Assembly (NCBI GenBank): GCA_949130495.1
Contig: OX422213.1
Location: forward strand, 58,812,678-58,876,677
Reading direction: 5' to 3'
Origin: Sambucus nigra
Taxonomy: Eukaryota > Streptophyta > Magnoliopsida > Dipsacales > Adoxaceae
Length of the DNA stretch: 64,000 nt
Shown: positions 10,084 through 20,434 of the stretch, piece after piece
Position numbering within the stretch: position 1 is the stretch's first letter
Layout: every line of letters starts with the position of its first letter
The notes under the pieces: generated by a model
Seen by the model: only the letters and a program-made list of their open reading frames with translations
Told to the model about the DNA's origin: nothing
Database searches by the model: none
Made by a program: the position numbers and the translations under genes

Positions 10084-13000
10084 TGTAATACCCTGTACTT
10101 TTAAAGATATTTAAATTACACAATGGACATAATATGGTAATGTGAGGAATTATTGTGAATAGTAATTCTGGAATTTATGACGTGATTTTGTAATTTGAGG
10201 AATTACTATGAATAGTAGTTCTGGAATTTATGAGTAAAATTAAATAAATTTATAATTATAAAGTGAATTATAAATATTAGTTTTTGAGTGTCGGATTAAT
10301 ATTTATATGGATTATATTTTCTTACGGGACTAATTATATGAGTGAATTATTTTTATTACATGTCGCAGTTGGGTAAAGCGAGAAAGGAAAATATTTTAAT
10401 CGGAAAACATGCGTATTGGAATGTGTTGGGTTTAATTATGAATTTTAGTTAAGTGACTCGAATGGAGATTTTGAGTGCGCAGTTGGGTTCGAAATGGCCG
10501 AGATAGTCAAAATAGAGTATCCGGGGGTAGTGTTTAGGTCCCGGGGATTTTTGGACTAGTAGGGACTCACAATTGAGTACACGAGTCATTTTGCAATTGG
10601 GTATACACCACATTTCGGGTTTAATAAGAGGAGAGCCTCACGTCTTCCACAAATCTTACCTAAGAAAGAAAGAGAATAGAGAAGGAAGAGAAGAAGGAAG
10701 AAGATAATAAAGGAAGGAAAAAAGGGGGATTTCTGGCCAAGCTCCGTGGGATTCGACTCGGGGTCGTCGGATTTTATTCACGAGGCAAGTGTTTAACTTG
10801 CTTTATGATTTAGTGTGTTTATTTCTCATATCATAGTTGGTGTAAAACTATAAAGATTTTTGAGTTGGATTTTCGTGGATCAAACGGGTTTTCGAAAGAT
10901 TAAAACGGATAAAACTCGGTTAATACCGAATTAGAGAAATTAAGAATTTATTGAAATTAGTTATTGATTATTGGTTCTAGGACGATTAGAACCATTTTAT
11001 GTGTGGATATATTGTTGGGTGAGGTTGGATGATGATGGTAGAGAAGATAAAAAGCTTGGAGGTGCATTAATGGAGATTTGTAATTTGGAGAAGAGAGTGA
11101 ATAGTAATGCTACAGCTTGCCGGGTCGATTCGGCCAGGAAGCGATATGATTCAACTCTTGATCAAAACATGAAAGTTCTAGATATTTTTTATTCGGTCAC
11201 GTGGGCACTGATCGCGTGTTTTTCTAATTTTTTTTAATTAGTTATGATTTTTCTAAGGAAGCAGTTCCGAGGTTGAAATCTTTAGGTCCGAAATCAAATC
11301 GAAAATTGGAATAATAAAGCCTAGAATTGTTTGGAGATAAATATTAGGGGTTCCTAAATAAAGTTTTTGGACTTCCAAATAACTTAAGGAAAAATAAAAA
11401 CCTTGGGTTCGTAGAAATAAATCCGGGCTATATTTTTAAATGATTGTTTAGGATGGATAACACTCGAGAAAAGTCTTCGGCAAGTGTGTTTATATAGTGA
11501 TGCGTAGAGAATAACTATGGGCTAAGTATATTTGAGTAAATTCTAGAATGAAAGTAGTATGGAATTTAATATATGGGCTAAAGAGGTTCAAGCTACTATC
11601 CGATATGTCTTTATTGACGACGATTATTATAGGTGATGAGATACCCACGAAATCAAGATATGTAGTGCGTATGCTATTTAATTATTACGAATTGGTATAT
11701 TTAGGATTATACATATAAATCCTTATGAGGTGATTAAGGAGCGATTTGAATATTAGATAAGAGAGTACGTATTGGGGTAGTATTTTAAGTGGGCGAATGC
11801 TTATATTATTACGAATGGGAACATTCGAGGTTATTAGCTATCGTTGTAAGAGTTTGGAAATTATAGCCATAATATATTAAGAAGTGATATAGATTATATA
11901 TACGATGTCGTTAAAGTATATATAATATGAGACGAATAAATATATCAGTGATATTGGTATTATCATCGTGCGGTGAGAAAAGCTAGGAAATAATATATTG
12001 AGGATTGGTCATAATCGATAAATACGTAGGATATTCGAGATATAAATATACTACATATGGGATTTATTATATGGGCTATGTGTATGCCATGATGTTATTA
12101 TATATATGGGTTAAATGAATACCTATGGGGATTATGTATGGGTGAGATGACAACCCGTTGTTATTATATGTATAGATGAGACGAATACCTATCGTTATCA
12201 TATAATTGTGTGAATACCTCACTGATGTTATATTTATATAGGTGGAATGTGCACCTATATTATTGTTTATTATATGTGACATACCTACCATACTTGCTAT
12301 CATGGGAGGTCGGCTTTCGAAATAGGACAATCTTATCTTGTGTGCCTTCGGGGGAATTTAGATTGGTACCTCAAGAACATAGGACTGTGAAGGGCTTATT
12401 TGTGAGTCGATAAGTCTGTGACTATGGGAGCGTGTGTGACCCATGGGTATGTGAACTATGTTCGCCTCCAATATGTGTGAATTGTATTGATATGGTTCCT
12501 GAGTGATTCAAAATGCATGATCCTTGTGTACATGATGTACTGGGATTTGATACCAGAGTATGTGTGCACCGCAACTTAGCCTCGGGGTGCTATATAATTA
12601 TATATGTACTGAGAATAGCATATATGTATACTTGTTATGTTCCACCGTTGCTTAGTAGATGAAAATGACTAAGATACTTATATTATAGCTCGGTCGATTG
12701 ATTATTATACTTATTGCTTAGAGTATATTATTTATATATGAGATGAGATATCATATAACGTAACCTTGTATGAAGTGAAAAGTATGAATAAAGTGATATA
12801 CTCCTTCTGGAAAATTTATATCCGGGGTTATATGAATATGGATCATAGGTTCTAATGAGGACTAAATATATATATATATACGGGATGGTATAAGATGTGG
12901 TATGTACCGAGGGACTAATGGATCCCGACGATCAACATTGTCACGTAGTAGTGTATCAGGGCGATTCGTTGTTTGGATTTCGCTTCGCGAGACACCCCAT

Positions 13001-13764
13001 GCACGAACATAACGTAATGTTCAGAATGGGGAGAAGTTTAGTCCTTAGTACTCGGATTTATGAGGATTATTAGAAGATGGGTAAATACATTAGTTAGGCA
13101 GGGTATCTTAACTAGGTTGTTTAAAAAGGTGTTCGATAGTGGTGCACTATTAGAATAGGGGTGAACTGTATATCATGCGAGAGCTATAGCATTTTAAATA
13201 TGAGAAATATCATATTTTAAAATATGGGTTTTAAACACTTGCTAAAACGTTTTCAAAACTCGGGCTCTGACCCATTTCTCTACTTTTTCCTCTCTTGCTA
13301 TATATATAAATATAAGTGTCCAGACACATGGATGCCAAGATGATGATTCCTTCAAGTCAGACGTTTGCTGCAACAGCTGCGGATGCAAGCAGGTTTATAG
13401 TAGACACTTCTATCATTGAGATCTAGATAGGAGGTATTGTAGAAATATTTGTGCTGATGACCCAACTGTACTCATTTATTCTTTTACCGCCTTTTAGTGC
13501 GGCATTCGATTTGGTTGTACTATTTTGTACCGAGTGTTTGGTTACTTTATTTCATTTCAGTTTTTGTATATAAACTGTTGTAATTGATTTATTTGAATGG
13601 TTTGGTTAAAAAGATTAGTTAATTAAAATTTTGATGCCACCCTAATAGGATATTAGTAATTAAATTGGTTTTTGACAGTGATGCTGAGAATGAACCAGAT
13701 GAGACTCCTATTTGAATTTGATATAAGAGTGATGGCCCGGTATTTTATTAGGCGGGTTGTCACA
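10084..13764 (+). mobile_element. 3' LTR of a Tekay-like element, 3.68 kb
   Basis: Starts TGTAATACCCTG and ends GGCGGGTTGTCACA, matching the LTR ends of D and E. It includes a GA-rich leader-like stretch (10660-10720), the donor motif AG|GCAAGT at 10783-10790, and a train of GGT...ACC stem-loops (about 12090-12265). It also has the GCACC...GGGGTGC hairpin (about 12566-12592) and one copy of the hairpin-bearing block at 12920-13010. The 3' half aligns by words with the B, C and D LTRs. No primer site follows, as expected for a 3' LTR. Confidence 0.75.
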
Positions 13765-14170
13765 AAAAAATTGAGGAAGAGTTTTATTTAAAACTCGTAC
13801 GCATCGTAATATTATTTTTGTCTCGTGTGTGTAGGTCATTCCGCCTTGATGATGATTTCATGGACCGCACAAGATAAATATTTTTCAGTTGAAGACTTAT
13901 ACATTTATACATTTCTGATTCTTGATTTGGGAGGGAATTAGTTGTATTAGTCTTAGGGGTGAATTTGACTTTGGTTTGTGTTTTGTACTGGAATACCCAA
14001 ATGGGGACATTTATAAGAGCAAGTTCTATAATTGCTCAAGTTATTTATTATTTGGCTTATTCCACTACACGCCACTGCGCCTTCTTGACTACTTCTAAAT
14101 ATTCAAAGATAAGAAGTTGATGACATTTTGGAACATTAGCATCGTTCGTATCAACATCATTCTAAAGTGG
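13765..14170. other. Unassigned AT-rich sequence
   Basis: About 400 bp between the end of the 10084 LTR and the promoter-like fragment. No coding frame, repeat unit or recognisable element boundary is visible. Confidence 0.4.
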
Positions 14171-14282
14171 TATGAAGTGGTTTGGTAAAGTTTTTATTTA
14201 TCTGGGAATTTTTAAATTAGTGTTTTCTTTAAATGTTTTCCAAAATATATTTCTATGATTTTTAAAAGTTTTTTTCGAAAAT

Positions 14283-14605
14283 TTTGAAGACTCGTTAGAA
14301 TGAGATTCATTGGTCATTAGAACGAGTTATAACAATGTCATTAGAACAAGATTCCATCCTTCAGATGAAATCTAGGATGGCGCCTTTTGGTCAGTTCTGG
14401 AATATCGTTCGAAGTTTCATCGGATGTCGTTCAAATAAGATTGAGTACATTATTATAATGAGTTTACCACGTTCAAACGAGATGTGTTTTGGTCAAGAAC
14501 TATATCGTTAAAGGTTATGTTAGAAACATGACCGAACGAAAAAGTGTTTGCCATTCGAACGAGGTAACTAATCGTTCGAAAGAGGTACCTGATCACTCGA
14601 ACAAG
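14283..14605. repeat. Diverged TTCGAA palindrome cluster
   Basis: Repeated CGTTAGAATGAG, CATTAGAACGAG, ATTCGAACGAG and ATCGTTCGAAAGAG words, clearly related to the cluster at 6307-6500 in a Tekay LTR, but here placed upstream of a TATA box. Confidence 0.6.
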
Positions 14606-14688
14606 AACGTGATATTTTGTTTTTTTAATTAAATTTGATCCAAGTCCATAATGCTTATCCTTTTGAAACCAACTTCCTTATAAATAGA

Positions 14689-14696
14689 GATACGAG
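14689..14696 (+). promoter_or_regulatory. TATA box candidate
   Basis: TATAAATA about 85 bp after the palindrome cluster and upstream of a transcribed-leader-like segment. Confidence 0.4.
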
Positions 14697-15175
14697 ATTT
14701 GGGCTCTAAAAAACTCTTTTAAATACTTTTCCAAGACATTTTATAGTTCATTTTCTTATCAAACTCTACCATTTCTCCTTAAAACACCTTTGGAATTTAG
14801 AAAACAATTTACCAAATCAAGAAGAACACAGTCTGTGTTCAAAAACTTTTGTAGATTTAATCTCTAGGGTTGATTTGTGGAGTCGAGGCTCTACAGTTGA
14901 AGAAGAAGGTTGATCGGTGGATACTGAGGGAAGACTGATTCCTATAGGCAGTGCTGGACTGTACTATTGCTGTAAAATACTTGAAGAACTACGCATTATA
15001 CTTAGTTATCCAAGTAATCTATAAGTCTTTTAGTGTCTATCAATTTTTGTAAAGTGCTGAAAAATAAAGGTTTTTCCTGAAAGAGATTTCTCCATACTTC
15101 TTCGCATGTCTGCTTGTTTGGTTTGTCTTATTTAATTTGAAAATCATCATTACATGCATACTAAATTAAATCAAG

Positions 15176-15429
15176 ATAAAATGTGCTAAAATTTGAATTT
15201 GTATGTGTTAGGTCTAAAATATGAATCAATCCATAGAATCCGCTTTCTCACCACTAACTCCTTTGTATTTGTTAGTTTGGTTTGTTGCCTCCTCAACTTT
15301 ATTTTTAATTTATATCAGAGCTTCATTCCTGCCTTTTCACATGGTAAATTCATTTATCTCTCATACCTTTATTTTTAACAAACTTCTTTTATAAGAATCA
15401 CATTATTTCTTCCATCTTCTTCATTATCT
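15176..15429. other. Unassigned T-rich sequence
   Basis: T/A-rich stretch immediately upstream of the PF04195-like pseudogene. It could include that ORF's promoter, but no specific signal is convincing. Confidence 0.3.
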
Positions 15430-16735
15430 TCATGTAAGGATGATTTATTTCATAAATGAAAACACAATAGAGGACTTTTGGCGTCGTTTTATCCTTGAGT
15501 GGGTGGGTAACTGTTGAAATATAGGAAGGTCTACTCGAGTACAACAATATTTAATGAGGCCATCTACGTTTTCTGAATTTATAGCCAAAGCTAGTATCAC
15601 TTTCCCCCTAATAAATGTTTTCTTGAGTTTTGCTAGTTTTTTAATGTGGTCCCTACTTAATGTTCTACAAACATTAGGCGAATTATAAATGGTGTCCATG
15701 GAATCAATGAAATATATGGTACTAAGCTTGGTATACCGAAAATACGCTACTATCACACGTGGGTCAATTCTAAGGAGGACATTTACTACTGGAAGGCGAG
15801 GAAGGCTGATAGGGTCCTTGTAGTAAATCTATTAGATTCCAATAAAGATTATTGGGCGCATGGGTCTGTGGCAAAGTACGAAGATCACTTACCCATCTCA
15901 AAGGATGATGAAGATCACTTACCCATCTCAAAGGGTGGTGAACCCAATAGGGGCCCTAGGTGACCCAAAGGGGGAAATGAAATAGGTTTATCTTAGCTTT
16001 GATATATTTGCTCTTTTGCTCATATTTTGTTTTATCTTTCTGTCCTTTCTAATTTTGTGAAGACCGTCGAAACAAAAATTCCCCATCATATAAATATAAA
16101 TTTGAGTGCAGCCGAACATCTAAGGTCAGTTTTGTTGTTGATTTTCTACACTTCCACCACCACATGATTTGTTTCCTAACCAATTGACGGGGAATCAAAA
16201 ATTCTTAAAGGACATAGTGATCAAGACACTTATTCTTCAAGAACATCAGGCTGGTTTGGATTTTTTGACATCTCCACCATCTCCACTATTACTCCTGCAA
16301 CTTTTGAAGAAGGAATAAAGCCGAAGAGATGGATTCTAAACACGATGGAAGGGTCCCTTACACCCATTTCACCAACTTCACAACCTTCCAAGATGAAGGA
16401 CATTAGGGTTCCATTCAACCTAGTTAACTTGAGGGATTACCTGGATAAGACACGTGTTCATCCTGTGAAGAAGGGAAATACCAATGATGGTTTTGCGATC
16501 AGCTTTACAGCCAAAAAATGGATATCCCGAACCAGGGGAAGGCCCCTATTAAATGGTTGGTGACCTGGCAAGAAAAATTGGATCTTGGTTTGCTAATGGG
16601 AGATTGTATTCCAGCTGACCAAGTTGTGGCCCAAAACCTATCCACTAACAGAGTTTCTCCCACATTATTTAACCTCCCTCCTTAGTAGTTGCTGATTTCA
16701 TTTGTCCAGATCCTTATAATTTTGAATGTTTCTTG
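15430..16735 (+). pseudogene. PF04195-like (putative gypsy-type transposon) ORF copy 1, N-terminal part
   Basis: Frame pieces at 15640-15960 read GINEIYGTKLGIPKI, then WVNSKEDIYYWKAR, then VLVVNLLDSNKDY. They align residue by residue with copy 2 at 32486-32840. Two in-frame stops precede GINEIYG (in the EFC-FFNVV segment). A 30-bp segment is duplicated in tandem at 15881-15940. An AATAG|GTTTATC donor matches the copy 2 intron donor. Further exon-like sequence runs to 16735, where element E interrupts it inside a TTGCACTA word. Proteins of this type are known as extra ORFs of some plant Tat-lineage Ty3/gypsy elements; their function is not established. The 3' part resumes at 26646. Confidence 0.6.
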
Positions 16736-16740
16736 CACTA
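16736..16740. repeat. Target-site duplication of E, left
   Basis: CACTA, repeated exactly at 26641-26645 on the other side of element E. Five bp is the usual size for Ty3/gypsy integrase. Confidence 0.9.
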
Positions 16741-17875
16741 TGTGACAGCCCGCATAATTAAACATCGGGTGATCAAGCCTTTATTAAATTAAAATAGGTT
16801 TCTCAAATGGTTCATTCTTAGCATCACTGTCGAAAACTTTTTAATTACTAATCCCCTAAGTAAAATTAGACCGGTGCCAAATTAGACCGGTGCCAAATTT
16901 TATCTTTCTTAAATTAGATAAACCAACCATGCGGAAACAAAATAATCATGTACTACAACCCAATCAACATAGTGTAAGTACAAAAGAATAAGAGTAATAC
17001 CGAATAAACCATCGGATAAAAATTCCCAAGCAACAATATAACAAGAATAATCCACTAATCTGAAATTAAACATCTGAGACTAATACCGGACCACAAGTCC
17101 ATACCAAGAATAGTGAGAGATCCTGCACTAGATCTGAATGAGAGATATCGTCTAATCAAAATCCTGTAAGCATCCATCATACTACAGCTTCGTGTCCCTG
17201 TAATGGAATCATCAAACATGGCGTCCCTGTGGCTGGACACCTAAAAGGTTTTGAAAATATTTTATAGCAAGAGTTAGTACTCAAAACATTCTGAAAATAT
17301 TTAACAAGCGTTTATCACAATATAAAATGCGGTTATTGATTACACATGTTAGGTTCTCGTACACTCTCTTGAGTTTACTCACCCCTCATCTTTTGTGCAC
17401 AGCTAACGTTCTACACTTAGTTTATCTAGCCATACCTCCCAAGCTAACTAAAACCAAAGTAGTCAACTGAACTTATCTGTACCTAAGTTCCAGTACCACC
17501 CATACAGTACAACCGTTTCACTAACATCCCGCGTATGTTGATTAATTCCCAAGTAACATTTCATCTATGTTATTTTACAAGACTTCTCATTTAGTTTCAC
17601 TACTAAAGTTACTACAATTCTCACAATTGTTGACTTCCCACTTGTGTAATTAAGTTTCGCTACTTAAATTACTAAATAGGTTTTCTCTATCTAAAGGTGA
17701 ATTTCGTAATTAAGTTTCACTACTTAACTTACCCGTTCAGTATGTATCTTTAAATACATAATATGTCAATCTACTAATACACAGAAGTAGAATATCATCA
17801 AGTATATATTTCACTCACAATATATATACTAAATATCAGTCATTACTATTTTGTCCTTTTCACACACATAAAGGA

Positions 17876-18248
17876 CTCTTGGTTCGGGATAATTCATCGA
17901 CCCCAAATTAGAATTGGTTCGGAATGATACATCGACCCCAATTATTTATATACACAAATAAAGATCTCTTGGTTCGGAATGATTCATCGACCCCAAGTGA
18001 GAGTTGGTTCGGAATTATCCATCGACCCCAACTATTTTAAAAATATATATGTACACATATTCTGGTTCGGGACTCTTTCATCGCGACACCACTTCAAGGT
18101 TTGGTTCGGCATTTCTCATCGACCCCAAACATAAAACAACTTTATGTTAGTTCGGAATGTCTCATCGACCCTAACATAATTAATTTAGGTATAAATCTCT
18201 CGACCTAAAAGATCACATAATTCAGTAGGTACACGCTCGACCTATTAA
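17876..18248 (-). repeat. Train of stem-loops with near-constant core and changing arms (E 3' LTR)
   Basis: Nine units of about 40-50 bp. Most share, on the plus strand, a core TTCGGAAnnnnTCATCGACC. The flanking arms differ between units but remain complementary. Examples: AATTGG/CCAATT (17912-17917 and 17938-17943); AGTTGG/CCAACT (18002-18007, 18028-18033); GTTTGG/CCAAAC (18099-18104, 18125-18130). Longer ones are TATGTTAG/CTAACATA (18143-18150, 18171-18178) and TTTAGGT/ACCTAAA (18184-18190, 18203-18209). One unit (about 18062-18095) has only three paired bases. Pairing is seen directly; function is unknown. Confidence 0.85.
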
Positions 18249-18658
18249 TCATATACGTACATAATATTTTAATCTCATATATTTACCGTACAATATTCGC
18301 TTTACGATTTATCTCATAAATCACATTTATTTGAGTATTGACACAACTCTAAGGGTCCTAGTTACCCCTTACATATAATTTCAGTAGTTATTGCTTACCT
18401 TAGTGGTCTATTACTTAAATTGAATTTACTTCACCTCGTAACTCAATTTCCGAAGTCCCCGATACTCTACTAAATCGGATTATTCTCATCGGTCCGTAAT
18501 CCAAGCCCTACACCCAATGGCCTTATCGGACCTCAACAATATACCTACTGGTCTTATTCTCACTCCCATATAAGTATATTATAAACCCTAGGATACTCAT
18601 TCATTCCCCAAAATCAACTAAGACTTAAACACGAAAAATTCGAAAAAAAGCAGCTTGC

Positions 18659-18754
18659 GTCGATCGATCGACTGTTGGGTTCGATCGATCGACATAGTCG
18701 ATCGATCGATAGTTTGAGATCGATCGATAGTTTGAGATCGATCGATCGATCGAA
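18659..18754. repeat. ATCGATCG palindrome cluster (E 3' LTR)
   Basis: Five CGATCGATC runs with short spacers about 1.1 kb from the LTR start on the minus strand. An 18-bp step (AGTTTGAGATCGATCGAT) is duplicated here relative to the 5' LTR copy. Confidence 0.85.
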
Positions 18755-20224
18755 CTGGGACAGACGCAGTTCGTCTTCTTCGTTAAGCTTTTCCTCCATT
18801 AACAAATCTTCAAACTCCATTATAGTCCACCAAACTTCGACCCAATGATCCAAATATGTTTTCACGTATACTAGGACAATTTCTAACGTGACAAATACAT
18901 CACAAACTCCAATTCCTTTAAAGAAATAGTGAATTAAACCCAAAATTTCTTGAAACCCTAGTTATGGTGTTCTTCCCATATTATCATTCAAAATCCAGAT
19001 TTTAATCCGAAAAATCATCAAGTCTAATCTGAATCTTAATCCTCTACATAAGGTAAATCATTCTACATGTGATTCCTATCCCAAAATGTATAATATCATC
19101 TTTCTCCAATCAAGATAATGATTTAAACAAAACTATTCGAAAACCCTACACATGATGTATTATAACTTTATAATTTTTGTAATAAACAACTTGCCTTATG
19201 ATTAGTAGGGTCTGATTTCGTGGTTGTTGTTGATGATTGATGATCTTCATCCTTCAATCCTTCTTCCCCAACAAGTTGATTGTGAAAATCTCCTTTGAAT
19301 CCTTCCCAATTCTTCCTTTTGCCTTGAGAATGGTTTCTCTCTTATCTCTAATGGCTATGGTGTATTTTCATGGCTTTTCTAACCCTAACCCCTCTATCAT
19401 ACGACTGATATAAAGCTCTCAATTTCGTAGGTCTTCATACCTTGTCATGCTAAAAGACAAAAATGCCCCCGAACGGTCTCGATTTAGTCCAAAATTACCC
19501 CGGGACTCAACTAGTACCCCCGGGTATACTATTTTGACTAATTTGACCCTTCCGGACTCATCTGTGACCTCTAAATTATTAATTGAGTCACTTAAAAAAA
19601 TATTACTCGTTCTCACCCCAACACGGTCTACACGCGTTAAGCAACTATTTACCACTCGCACTAAGTAAATATAATGCGGCAATATAAATCGGTATCTATC
19701 TCTCGATTAATATTCCATAATTACAATTTTAAATAAAACTCATTAAATTACTACTCTTACATAATTTAAATTAAGCCATATATTCTCATTTAATTCTCCA
19801 ACCTAATTAAATAGAATATTTGGAATATTCAGAAATTCGGGGTATTACATACTTCCCCCCTTACAAAGGAATTTCGTCCTCGAAATTAGGATAAGGTTGG
19901 TATTAGGACTAAGGAACTTAAACATCATTGCATCCTCTAATACCCAAAATCAAATCATATCATCCTAATGGTCTCCCCAAGTACATGCCTCGCTTCATTA
20001 TAAACTGTTATCGCATGTTACCCATGTTGCATATATAATAATTAAGTCTCACTACTTAATTTCTCGATAGATTTTTCCCAATCTAACGTTAACTCTTGAA
20101 ATTAGGTTCCTCTTTACTTAATTTTACCCTTTTGATGTATATCTCTATATATAACATCTATGTATCTACTATCACTCATAAGTAGAATACTATATGGTAT
20201 ATATTTGGCACACAATATATACTA

Positions 20225-20434
20225 TAAGGAAATTGGTCCGGCAAAATCATTGGCCCTAATAATCCTATAATTTACATTGGTCCGAAAATTCCTCGACCCC
20301 AAGGTAAATGTAATGCATAAGTTGGTTCAGACCTTCCGTCGATACAAAATTTATCATCGATTTGGTTCGGAAAATCATCGACCCCAAATCGATCCTTCAT
20401 GTATTGGTCCGGAACATCATCGACCCCAATACAT
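20225..20434 (-). repeat. LTR-like stem-loop train inside the E internal region
   Basis: Five units with the same core as the LTR train. Two have the best arms in the window: ATCGATTTGG/CCAAATCGAT (20356-20365, 20384-20393) and ATGTATTGG/CCAATACAT (20399-20407, 20426-20434). A looser pair, TTATATT/AATATAA, lies further right (about 20598-20636). Flanking words such as ACACAATATATACT also match the LTR, so this looks like a diverged LTR segment within the internal region. Confidence 0.8.

Larger units (their letters stand above)
14171..15175 (+). mobile_element. LTR-like promoter fragment, family uncertain
   Basis: Has a cluster of TCGTTCGAAnGAG-type words (14283-14605), then TATAAATA at 14689-14696. 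A leader-like segment of short A/C-rich and T-rich stretches follows, ending near TGAAAAATAAAGGTTTTTCC and a T-rich tail. This order (palindrome cluster, TATA, leader) also occurs in the Tat LTR of element A. The leader resembles some Ty1/copia LTRs, but terminal TG/CA and a duplication cannot be fixed, so it may be a solo or broken LTR of another family. Confidence 0.35.
16741..19849 (-). repeat. 3' LTR of element E
   Basis: On the minus strand it starts TGTAATACCCCG (19849 downward) and ends GGGCTGTCACA (16741). It has a telobox-like doublet (TAACCCTAACC on the plus strand, 19380-19390), the donor AGGCAAGT (rc of 19189-19196), an ATCGATCG cluster (18659-18754) and a stem-loop train (17876-18248). 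Confidence 0.93.

Noticed and set aside
13765..15430. A CRISPR-like or satellite array from repeated TTCGAA words
   Set aside because: Repeats are irregular in spacing and sequence, and the setting is a plant LTR.
16741..16745. CACTA duplication taken as a CACTA (En/Spm) transposon
   Set aside because: CACTA is the 5-bp target duplication of E. There are no CACTA terminal inverted repeats, and the element has LTRs, a primer site and a polypurine tract.
18614..18943. 109-residue minus-strand frame in the E LTR with repeated SIDLKLSID
   Set aside because: The repeated residues are the ATCGATCG cluster translated; it is a DNA-level repeat.
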